A DNA stretch of 64,000 nt from NCBI RefSeq assembly GCF_900091445.1, contig NZ_LT607733.1, forward strand, positions 4,615,001 to 4,679,000, written 5' to 3'. The position numbers and the translations under genes were made by a program. Shown here piece by piece: positions 57,735 through 64,000 of the stretch (position 1 is its first letter; each line of letters starts with the position of its first letter). The notes beneath the pieces are model-generated. The model did no database searches and had not been told where the DNA came from. It worked only from the letters and a program-made list of their open reading frames with translations. The DNA comes from Micromonospora echinofusca. GTDB taxonomy: Bacteria; Actinomycetota; Actinomycetes; Mycobacteriales; Micromonosporaceae.

Positions 57735-58214
57735 TCAGGCGGCGGCGAGCGCCGGGAGCACCGAATCCGGCGCCCAGCGCGAGCGGTGGCACTGCGACCA
57801 GCCGCGACAGCGGGGATCCGCCTCGGTGCACAGGCGCTGGTTGGTGAGCAGTTCCCCGTCGTCGGTCTCCCGGACGTCGAAGTGCACCGGCCGGATCGTG
57901 CCGTCGGGCGCGACGAGCAGGTGCCGCCCGGCGTCGAGCGTGTCGTCGCGCAGCAGGCAGTTGCGGTCCAGCAGCCGCGCCAGCGCGGCCACGCTGCCGT
58001 GCTCGGAGAGCCGTTCGGGCACCCCGTAGCAGTCCACGATCGTGGCGAACTCGCCCGGCGCCTGCCAGACGTCGCAGATCACCGCGTACGTCGGCAGGCG
58101 GGCGGGGTCCGCCGCCGCCAGGGGCATCACCACCCGGCCGAGCGCCTCGGCCAGTGCCGGGTAGACCTCCACCGGCCGCACCTGCTCGATTCTCCAGTTC
58201 CACAGCTCGGTCAT
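57735..58214 (-). CDS. Hypothetical protein
   Basis: Protein of 159 residues with no family I recognise. It begins MTELWNWRIEQVRPVEVYPA, has a predominantly alpha/beta pattern, and ends with CRGWSQCHRSRW. Four Cys and several Trp suggest a compact soluble domain. TYAVICDVWQAPGEF and HLLVAPDGTIRPVHFDV are its most regular strands. ATG 58214 has a GAGGAGGCGG Shine-Dalgarno. It converges on the DUF2277 gene. Confidence 0.7.
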   Translation of the reverse strand: MTELWNWRIEQVRPVEVYPALAEALGRVVMPLAAADPARLPTYAVICDVWQAPGEFATIVDCYGVPERLSEHGSVAALARLLDRNCLLRDDTLDAGRHLLVAPDGTIRPVHFDVRETDDGELLTNQRLCTEADPRCRGWSQCHRSRWAPDSVLPALAAA

Positions 58215-58494
58215 GCCGCCTCCTCGCTGTGCTCGTCCCACCGGCCTCCGGATCGGGCCTTACTGACGATGGTGGGGGGCATATGACCTCAGCCGGGGGC
58301 AAGTTACCGGTCTGTGACCATTCCGGGCAAAATTTCCTCGAGCGCCATTGCTCGGAGTAGCGGGAAGGTGACAGTTTATCGGGTACGGTGGCCCGCTCCG
58401 CACGCCACACGCCGGCCGGAAGGATCGCCGCGGTCGTGCCGCGGCCGTCCTCGACAGGCGCCCGGCCGGCGGCCCCGCAGCGCCAGGGACGCCC
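58215..58494. other. 280-bp region between two minus-strand genes
   Basis: Holds lower-GC sequence near 58290-58390 that may contain promoters for the leftward hypothetical gene. No gene, tRNA or clear hairpin was found. Confidence 0.3.
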
Positions 58495-59484
58495 TCAGCG
58501 CACGACCACCCGGTGCCCCCCGGGCGGCAGCAGCTCACCGACCACGGTGGCGCCTGGCAGCTCGCCGGCGACCAGCAGGCCGCCCGAGGTCTGCGCGTCG
58601 GCCAGCAGCAGCCGGTCCTCCTCGGTCACCCGGCCGAAGTCGGTCCACGGCGTGACCCACTCCAGGTTGCGCCGGCTGCCGCCGCTGACGTGCCCGTCAC
58701 GCACCGCCTCCCGGGCGCCGGCCAGGTAGGGCACCCGGGCCGCGTCGATCGCCACCGTCAGCCGGCTCGCCCGGGCCAGCTTGGACGCGTGCCCGAGCAG
58801 GCCGAAGCCCGTCACGTCGGTGCCGCAGCGCACGCCGGCCGCCACCGCCGCGCGCGCCGCGTCCCGGTTGAGCGTCGTCATCGCCGCGACCGCCTCGGGG
58901 AAGCTCTCACCGGTGGCCTTGTGCCGGGTGTTGAGCACCCCGACGCCGAGCGGCTTGGTCAGCGACAGCGGCAGGCCCGCCCGGCCCGCGTCCAGGGTGA
59001 TCAGCTCCTCCGGCCGGACCACCCCGGTGACCGCCAGGCCGTACTTGGGGCCCTCGTCGTCGACGCTGTGCCCGCCGGCGAGGTGGCAACCGGCGTCGCG
59101 GGCCACGTCCTGCCCGCCGCGCAGCACCTCCCGGGCCAGCTCCAGCGGCAGCACGTCGCGCGGCCAGCAGAGCAGGTTCAGCGCGACGAGAGGGGTGCCG
59201 CCCATGGCGTACACGTCGGAGAGGGCGTTGGTCGCGGCGATGCGCCCCCAGTCGTACGCGTCGTCGACGACCGGGGTGAAGAAGTCGGCGGTGGTCACCA
59301 GGCCCGTGCGCTCGTCGAGCCGGACCACCGCGGCGTCGTCGCCGTGGTCGAGCCCGACGAGCAGCTCGGCGGTGCCGGTGGCCGGGCCGAGCCCGGCGAC
59401 CATGGCCTCCAGCTCACCCGGGGGGATCTTGCACGCGCAGCCGCCGCCCCGGGCGTACCGGGTCAGCCGTACCGGTTCCGTCAT
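58495..59484 (-). CDS. selD: Selenide, water dikinase (selenophosphate synthetase)
   Basis: Makes selenophosphate from selenide and ATP for selenocysteine and selenouridine synthesis. The 329-residue protein has an N-terminal catalytic segment GGGCACKIPPGEL with Cys16 and Lys, followed by AIRS-type ATP-binding motifs (DHGDDAAVV, ATNALSDVYAMGG, LAGGHSVDD) and the C-terminal AIRS_C domain (TDVTGFGLLGHASKLA). The active position is Cys, not Sec. selA, selB and selC are not in this window. ATG 59484 lies 6 nt after GATCAT, a weak -10. Confidence 0.96.
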   Translation of the reverse strand: MTEPVRLTRYARGGGCACKIPPGELEAMVAGLGPATGTAELLVGLDHGDDAAVVRLDERTGLVTTADFFTPVVDDAYDWGRIAATNALSDVYAMGGTPLVALNLLCWPRDVLPLELAREVLRGGQDVARDAGCHLAGGHSVDDEGPKYGLAVTGVVRPEELITLDAGRAGLPLSLTKPLGVGVLNTRHKATGESFPEAVAAMTTLNRDAARAAVAAGVRCGTDVTGFGLLGHASKLARASRLTVAIDAARVPYLAGAREAVRDGHVSGGSRRNLEWVTPWTDFGRVTEEDRLLLADAQTSGGLLVAGELPGATVVGELLPPGGHRVVVR

Positions 59485-59555
59485 CCCCACATGATCTCCG
59501 GGCCGCCCTTCCCCCGCCATCGCGGGCGGGCCGCGTCGCGGTCAAAATCGGACTC

Positions 59556-59584
59556 TTGACCCCCATCCGAACTGGTGTTATCGC
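59556..59584 (+). promoter_or_regulatory. Promoter of the gluABCD-type operon
   Basis: TTGACC (59556-59561), a 17-bp spacer and TATCGC (59579-59584) give a plausible sigma-70 promoter about 95 bp before the first gene. Confidence 0.5.
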
Positions 59585-59674
59585 TCCGTGACCAACTGAG
59601 TTGCGTACCGCCACATCCCCCCGCCTACAGTTGCCCAACCGGGGGTCACCCGACCCCGCGCGACGACAGGGACG

Positions 59675-60430
59675 GTGAACGACGTGACGACGGGCGAACC
59701 GCTCATCGTGCTGGACTCGGTCAACAAGTGGTTCGGGCCGCTGCACGTGCTGGACGACGTCTCGCTGTCGGTCGGGCGCGGCGAGGTGGTCGTCGTGATC
59801 GGCCCGTCGGGCTCCGGCAAGTCGACGCTGTGCCGCACGATCAACCGCCTCGAACCGATCAACTCCGGCACGATCACCTTCGACGGGCAGCCGCTGCCGG
59901 CCGAGGGCAAGGCGCTGGCGAAGCTGCGCAGCGAGGTCGGCATGGTGTTCCAGTCGTTCAACCTCTTCGCGCACAAGACGATCCTCGAGAACGTCACCCT
60001 CGGGCCGGTCAAGGTCCGCAAGGAGAAGCCGGCGGCGGCTCGCGAGCGCGGCCTGGCCCTGCTCGACCGGGTGGGCATCGCCAACCAGGCCGACAAGTTC
60101 CCGGCCCAGCTCTCCGGTGGCCAGCAGCAGCGGGTGGCGATCGCCCGGGCGCTGGCCATGCAGCCCAAGGCGATGCTCTTCGACGAGCCGACCAGCGCGC
60201 TGGACCCGGAGATGGTCGGCGAGGTGCTGGACGTGATGACGTCCCTGGCCAGCGAGGGCATGACCATGGTCGTGGTGACCCACGAGATGGGCTTCGCCCG
60301 GCACGCGGCGAACCGCGTCATCTTCATGGCCGACGGCCAGCTGGTCGAGGACGCGCCGCCGGCCGAGTTCTTCGCCAACCCGCGCAGCGAGCGGGCCAAG
60401 GACTTCCTCTCCAAGATCCTCACGCACTAG
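59675..60430 (+). CDS. gluA: Amino-acid ABC transporter ATP-binding protein
   Basis: Energising ATPase of a polar amino-acid importer, probably glutamate. 251 residues include Walker [11 protein letters not shown] (~45-54), the Q-loop FQSFNLF, signature LSGGQQQR, Walker B AMLFDEP and the switch His in VVTHEMGFA. The start is GTG 59675 or GTG 59684; neither has a strong Shine-Dalgarno. It leads an operon with the substrate-binding lipoprotein and two permeases, in the order of gluABCD of Corynebacterium. Confidence 0.94.
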   Translation: MNDVTTGEPLIVLDSVNKWFGPLHVLDDVSLSVGRGEVVVVIGPSGSGKSTLCRTINRLEPINSGTITFDGQPLPAEGKALAKLRSEVGMVFQSFNLFAHKTILENVTLGPVKVRKEKPAAARERGLALLDRVGIANQADKFPAQLSGGQQQRVAIARALAMQPKAMLFDEPTSALDPEMVGEVLDVMTSLASEGMTMVVVTHEMGFARHAANRVIFMADGQLVEDAPPAEFFANPRSERAKDFLSKILTH

Positions 60431-60487
60431 GCGTCCGTACCTGGAGCGCGCCGTCCCCCGGCGGTTCCGTCCACAAAGGAGATCAAC

Positions 60488-61366
60488 ATGCGTATCACGC
60501 GCGTAGCGGCGCTCGCGGCGGCCGCCACCCTGGCGCTCGGCATGACCGCCTGCGGTGGCGACGACGCCGACGAGGGCACCGGCGCCGGCAGCAAGTCCTT
60601 CGCCGCCGGCAGCACGATGGAGCGCCTGAACAAGGCCCAGGCCATCAAGATCGGCACGAAGTTCGACCAGCCCGGCTTCGGCCAGAAGGGCCTCTCCGGC
60701 AAGCCGGAGGGCTTCGACGTCGAGGTCGCGAAGATCATCGTCAAGGAGCTGGGCATCCCCGAGGACAAGATCGAGTGGGTCGAGGCCCCCTCGAAGGTCC
60801 GCGAGGACGTGATCGTGAACGGCACCGTCGACCTGGTCGCCGCCACCTACACGATCAACGACAAGCGCAAGGAGCGCATCGCGTTCGCCGGGCCCTACTA
60901 CGAGGCCGGCCAGAACATCATGGTGAAGAAGGACGACACCACCATCACCGGGCCGGACTCGTTCAAGGACGGCGCCAAGAAGGTCTGCTCGGTCACCGGC
61001 TCCACGCCGGCCGAGGAGATCAAGAAGTACGTCAAGGACGTCGCCACCCAGCTGGTGCTCTTCGACACCTACGACAAGTGCCGCGACGCCCTCAAGGGCG
61101 GCCAGGTCGACGCCGTCACCACGGACAACGTGATCCTGCTCGGCTACATCGCCAAGGACGAGGCGTCGTTCAAGCTGGCCGGCGAGAACTTCACCAAGGA
61201 GCCGTACGGCCTCGGGGTGAAGAAGGAGGACACCGACTTCCGCAACTTCGTCAACGACACGCTGGAGAAGGCGTTCGCCGACGGCAGCTGGAAGAAGGCC
61301 TGGGACGACACCGCCGGTAAGTTCGGTGCCGAGCTGGGTTCCGCGCCGACCGTCAACCGCTACTGA
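60488..61366 (+). CDS. gluB: Amino-acid ABC transporter substrate-binding lipoprotein
   Basis: Extracytoplasmic receptor of 292 residues. A signal peptide with lipobox LGMTAC (Cys22) is followed by a Gly/Ser/Asp linker and a periplasmic-binding-protein fold of type 3 (SBP_bac_3): IKIGTKFDQPGFGQK, GFDVEVAKIIVKELG, and DLVAATYTINDKRKERIAF, where the Arg-containing segment contacts the ligand alpha-carboxylate. It would present glutamate or a related acidic amino acid to the permease. ATG 60488 has an AAGGAG Shine-Dalgarno. Confidence 0.94.
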   Translation: MRITRVAALAAAATLALGMTACGGDDADEGTGAGSKSFAAGSTMERLNKAQAIKIGTKFDQPGFGQKGLSGKPEGFDVEVAKIIVKELGIPEDKIEWVEAPSKVREDVIVNGTVDLVAATYTINDKRKERIAFAGPYYEAGQNIMVKKDDTTITGPDSFKDGAKKVCSVTGSTPAEEIKKYVKDVATQLVLFDTYDKCRDALKGGQVDAVTTDNVILLGYIAKDEASFKLAGENFTKEPYGLGVKKEDTDFRNFVNDTLEKAFADGSWKKAWDDTAGKFGAELGSAPTVNRY

Positions 61367-61407
61367 TCTGATCCGTTGATCTGGAGGGTGGGGAGGAAGA
61401 CCGGCCC

Positions 61408-62115
61408 GTGAGTGTGCTCATCGACAAGTTCGACGTCTTCGCGGGTGGTTTCTGGCTCACCCTCCAGATCTGCGTACTCGCCGCGGTCGGCGCCCTGATC
61501 CTGGGCGCCGTCCTGGCGGTGCTGCGGATCTCCCCGGTGCCGCCGCTGCGGGCGGTCGGCACCGGCTACGTCAACATCTTCCGCAACATGCCGCTGACCG
61601 TGGTGATGTTCTTCGCCGCGTTCGGCCTGCCGGCGCTCGGCTCCAACGCCGACTTCCTGCGCATCCCGGTACTCGACTCGTTGTTCAGCCGGCTCGGCAC
61701 GGATCTGCCGTACTTCCGCTTCGCGCTGGTCGCGCTGGTGCTCTACACCGCCGCGTTCGTCTGCGAGGCGCTGCGCTCCGGCGTGAACGCCGTGCCCGCC
61801 GGCCAGGCGGAGGCCGCCCGCTCGCTGGGCCTGACCTTCGGGCAGAACCTGCGCTACGTGGTGCTGCCGCAGTCCTGGAAGGCCTCGGTGGTGCCGCTCG
61901 GCTCGGTGATCATCGCAATGATCAAGAACTCGGCGCTGGTCGGCTTCTTCGGCGTCGTCGGCGACCTCTCGCAGACCGCCGACCAGCTGACCTCGGCCGA
62001 GGGCTACGCCTTCGTCCCCGTCGCCATCGGCATCTCGATCGGATATCTGATCATGACCGTCCCCCTCGGCGCGCTCCTCGACCGGATCGAGAAGCGGCAG
62101 GCGGTGGCCCGATGA
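61408..62115 (+). CDS. gluC: Amino-acid ABC transporter permease, first subunit
   Basis: Membrane subunit of 235 residues, with five or six transmembrane helices. The EAA loop (VPAGQAEAARSLGLTFGQNL, residues ~130-149) that docks the ATPase is intact. FWLTLQICVLAAVGALILG is the first helix and the family start. GTG 61408 follows GGGGAGGAAG. Its stop overlaps the next permease by 4 nt (ATGA), so the two are made in equal amounts as a heterodimer. Confidence 0.94.
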   Translation: MSVLIDKFDVFAGGFWLTLQICVLAAVGALILGAVLAVLRISPVPPLRAVGTGYVNIFRNMPLTVVMFFAAFGLPALGSNADFLRIPVLDSLFSRLGTDLPYFRFALVALVLYTAAFVCEALRSGVNAVPAGQAEAARSLGLTFGQNLRYVVLPQSWKASVVPLGSVIIAMIKNSALVGFFGVVGDLSQTADQLTSAEGYAFVPVAIGISIGYLIMTVPLGALLDRIEKRQAVAR

Positions 62116-63077
62116 GCCAGCAGAGCGTCCTCTACGACGTCCCCGGTCCCCGGCAGCGCCGGCTCACGCTGATCGGCAGCGTGGTGGCGACGGTGCTGCT
62201 GCTCGTCGCCGCGTACTTCCTGATCTACCGCCCGCTGGACGACAAGGGCCAGTTCTCGATGGAGCTGTGGGGGCCGCTGATCGACCCCTCCAACGAGAAC
62301 TTCTCGCTGGTGTGGGACCGCATCGGCCTCGGCTTCAAGAACACCCTGACCGCCGCCGCGCTGGCGATCGTCTCCTCACTGGTGGTCGGCACCCTGCTCG
62401 CGGTGCTGCGGATCCAGCTCAAGAGCCTGACCCGGCGCCGCTTCACCGGGCTCGCCACGCCGCTGGCCTACCTGCTGCGCGGGCTGAGCGCGCTGCTGTC
62501 GGCGGTCACCCGGGTCTGCGTCGAGGTGTTCCGGGGCCTGCCCGTGGTCATCACGATCTTCTTCGTGGCCCGCGGCTTCCCCGAGTTCGGCGTCTCGTTC
62601 GACACGCTGTGGTACCTGGTCATCGGCCTGACCATCTACAACTCGGTGGTGATCGCCGAGATCCTCCGCTCCGGCATGGAGGGCCTGCCCGGCGGGCAGG
62701 CCGAGGCGGCGGCCGCGATCGGGCTCTCCCCGGCGCAGACCACCCGGATGATCCTGCTGCCGCAGGCGTTCCGGATCATGCTGCCGGCGCTGATCAGCCA
62801 GCTCGTCGTGGTACTCAAGGACACCTCGCTCGGCTTCATCATCAGCTACGAGGAGACCCTGAACATCGGCAAGCAGATCATCGGCGTACTGGACAACCCG
62901 ATCCAGGTCTACGTCGTGATCGCGGTCATGTTCATCGTGGTGAACTACGCGCTGTCGAAGCTGGCCCAGTACGTGCAGCGCCGGCTCTCACGCGGTCGCA
63001 AGACCGCCGGCACCCCGGCGCAGAACCCGCCCCCGGCCGCGCTCAGCGCGCAGGCGGAGGGCACCGGCGGCGCCTGA
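62112..63077 (+). CDS. gluD: Amino-acid ABC transporter permease, second subunit
   Basis: Permease of 321 residues, longer than its partner because of an N-terminal helix with an external loop (about 15-75) and a C-terminal Pro/Ala-rich tail. The EAA loop reads LPGGQAEAAAAIGLSPAQTT (residues ~193-212). NTLTAAALAIVSSLVVGTLL starts the conserved permease core. The ATG overlaps gluC. A strong hairpin follows, closing the operon. Confidence 0.93.
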   Translation: MSQQSVLYDVPGPRQRRLTLIGSVVATVLLLVAAYFLIYRPLDDKGQFSMELWGPLIDPSNENFSLVWDRIGLGFKNTLTAAALAIVSSLVVGTLLAVLRIQLKSLTRRRFTGLATPLAYLLRGLSALLSAVTRVCVEVFRGLPVVITIFFVARGFPEFGVSFDTLWYLVIGLTIYNSVVIAEILRSGMEGLPGGQAEAAAAIGLSPAQTTRMILLPQAFRIMLPALISQLVVVLKDTSLGFIISYEETLNIGKQIIGVLDNPIQVYVVIAVMFIVVNYALSKLAQYVQRRLSRGRKTAGTPAQNPPPAALSAQAEGTGGA

Positions 63078-63090
63078 TCCACGCCCGACG

Positions 63091-63127
63091 ACGAAGGGCC
63101 GGCCCGATGATCGGGCCGGCCCTTCGT
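63091..63127. terminator. Bidirectional terminator between gluD and rny
   Basis: A perfect 17-bp stem (63091-63107 with 63111-63127) and a 3-nt loop separate two convergent genes, 14 bp after gluD and 10 bp before the rny stop. Confidence 0.85.
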
Positions 63128-63137
63128 GTCGACGCCG

Positions 63138-64000
63138 TCAGCGGGCGATCTCGGTCACCCGGGACTCGCGGACCACGGTCACCCGGATCTGACCCGGGTA
63201 GGTCAGCTCCTCCTCGATCTGCTTGGCCACGTCCCGGGCCAGCACGGCGGCGCCGATGTCGTCGACGTCGTCCGGCTTGACCATCACCCGGATCTCGCGG
63301 CCGGCCTGCATGGCGAAGACCTTCTCCACGCCGAGCTTGCCGGCCGCGATCTCCTCGATGCGCTCCAGCCGCTTGACGTACGCCTCCAGGCTCTCCCGCC
63401 GGGCCCCCGGCCGGCCGCCGGAGCAGGCGTCGGACGCCTGGGTGAGGACGGCCTCGATGGTCTGCGGCGGCACCTCGTTGTGGTGCGCCTCGATGGCGTG
63501 GACGACGTCCTCGCTCTCGCCGTACTTGCGGGCCAGGTCGGCGCCGATGATGGCGTGGCTGCCCTCCACCTCGTGCGTGAGCGCCTTGCCGATGTCGTGC
63601 AGGAACGCCGAACGCTTGATGATCGGCACGTCGAGCCGCAGCTCGGCGGCCATGATGCCGGCGATGTGCGCGGTCTCCACTAGGTGCTTGAGCACGTTCT
63701 GCCCGTACGACGTCCGGTAGCGCAACCGCCCCAGCAGGGTGACGAGCTCCGGGTGGATCTCGGTGATCCCGACCTCGACCAGGGCGTCCTCGGCGGCCCG
63801 CTGGCACAGCTGGTCCACCTCGTGGCGGGCCTGGTCGTAGACCTCCTCGATGCGGTGCGGGTGGATCCGCCCGTCCAGGACCAGCTTCTCCAGCGTCAGC
63901 CGGCCGACCTCCCGGCGCACCGGGTCGAAGCAGGAGAGCAGCACTGCCTCGGGGGTGTCGTCGATGATCAGGTTGACGCCGGTGACCGACTCGAAGGCGC
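63138..64000 (-). CDS. rny: Ribonuclease Y, N-terminus cut by window edge
   Basis: Membrane-anchored endoribonuclease that starts mRNA decay. About 287 C-terminal residues are present of ~500-600. The visible part starts inside the KH domain ([18 protein letters not shown] and [20 protein letters not shown]), followed by the HD phosphohydrolase domain with [16 protein letters not shown] and the metal-binding [12 protein letters not shown], and later HHNEVPP. The transmembrane helix and coiled coil would lie beyond position 64000. Position near recA is the usual one in actinobacteria. Confidence 0.94.
   Translation of the reverse strand, partial: AFESVTGVNLIIDDTPEAVLLSCFDPVRREVGRLTLEKLVLDGRIHPHRIEEVYDQARHEVDQLCQRAAEDALVEVGITEIHPELVTLLGRLRYRTSYGQNVLKHLVETAHIAGIMAAELRLDVPIIKRSAFLHDIGKALTHEVEGSHAIIGADLARKYGESEDVVHAIEAHHNEVPPQTIEAVLTQASDACSGGRPGARRESLEAYVKRLERIEEIAAGKLGVEKVFAMQAGREIRVMVKPDDVDDIGAAVLARDVAKQIEEELTYPGQIRVTVVRESRVTEIAR

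Overview
The window is chromosomal DNA from a high-GC, Gram-positive actinomycete, most likely Micromonosporaceae (Micromonospora or a close relative). The reasons are the very high GC with GC-biased third positions, frequent GTG starts, and actinobacterial families such as DUF3039, DUF3093, DUF3099, DUF3159, DUF3710, DUF4193 and Cei/LytR_C. It also carries a Spo0M-like protein and a secreted GH5-CBM2 cellulase. The gene order from dxs through trkA/trkA, dut, suhB, sigA, sigB, ideR, nrdR, lexA, hflX, dapF, miaA, miaB and rny follows the Mycobacterium tuberculosis dxs-to-recA region. This is therefore conserved core chromosome with small lineage-specific insertions. No rRNA, tRNA, CRISPR array, prophage or insertion sequence was seen.

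Layout. 1-7.5 kb: partial dxs, anmK, a TrmA/RumA-type RNA methyltransferase and an APC permease on the minus strand, divergent from two TrkA/RCK proteins. 7.5-12.1 kb: small conserved actinobacterial genes, including DUF3710, dut and DUF3093. 12.1-16.3 kb: a DUF4193 protein, Cei/LytR_C, an inositol monophosphatase, the principal sigma factor SigA and a small Cys protein ending in a strong terminator. 16.5-26.3 kb: a helicase, a TRIC-type channel, psuG-psuK, a BrnT-like toxin-antitoxin pair, LtrA, a HhH-GPD protein, a methyltransferase and dtd. 26.4-29.9 kb: a Spo0M-like protein, the second sigma factor SigB, and an ArsR/SRPBCC/VOC operon whose SRPBCC gene is frameshifted. 29.9-38 kb: a GNAT-acyl-CoA-synthetase (Pat-like) gene next to acuC, then a rhodanese, IdeR, a lipoprotein and an MFS transporter.

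38-44.8 kb is the most interesting part. A consensus promoter starts a strongly folded ~250-nt leader or small RNA that ends in a canonical intrinsic terminator immediately before a DksA/TraR-like gene. Next comes nrdJ, the B12-dependent ribonucleotide reductase, interrupted by a 359-residue LAGLIDADG intein inserted exactly at a catalytic cysteine. Its regulator nrdR has a promoter with candidate NrdR boxes, and lexA is preceded by a perfect SOS box. 44.8-54 kb: a Tyr/Gly-repeat membrane beta-propeller protein, hflX, malic enzyme, dapF, miaA, a dioxygenase-like gene and a DUF349 coiled-coil protein. 54-64 kb: the GH5-CBM2 cellulase, miaB, small unknown genes, selD, a gluABCD-type amino-acid ABC transporter and partial rny.

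Functionally the window joins housekeeping (isoprenoid and lysine precursors, nucleotide pools, tRNA modification, sigma factors) with control of stress and DNA damage (LexA, NrdR, IdeR, HflX). It also contains protein acetylation (Pat-like/AcuC), cellulose use and glutamate-type uptake. A recurrent promoter design, with a -10 hexamer followed 6-7 nt later by the start codon, suggests many leaderless mRNAs.
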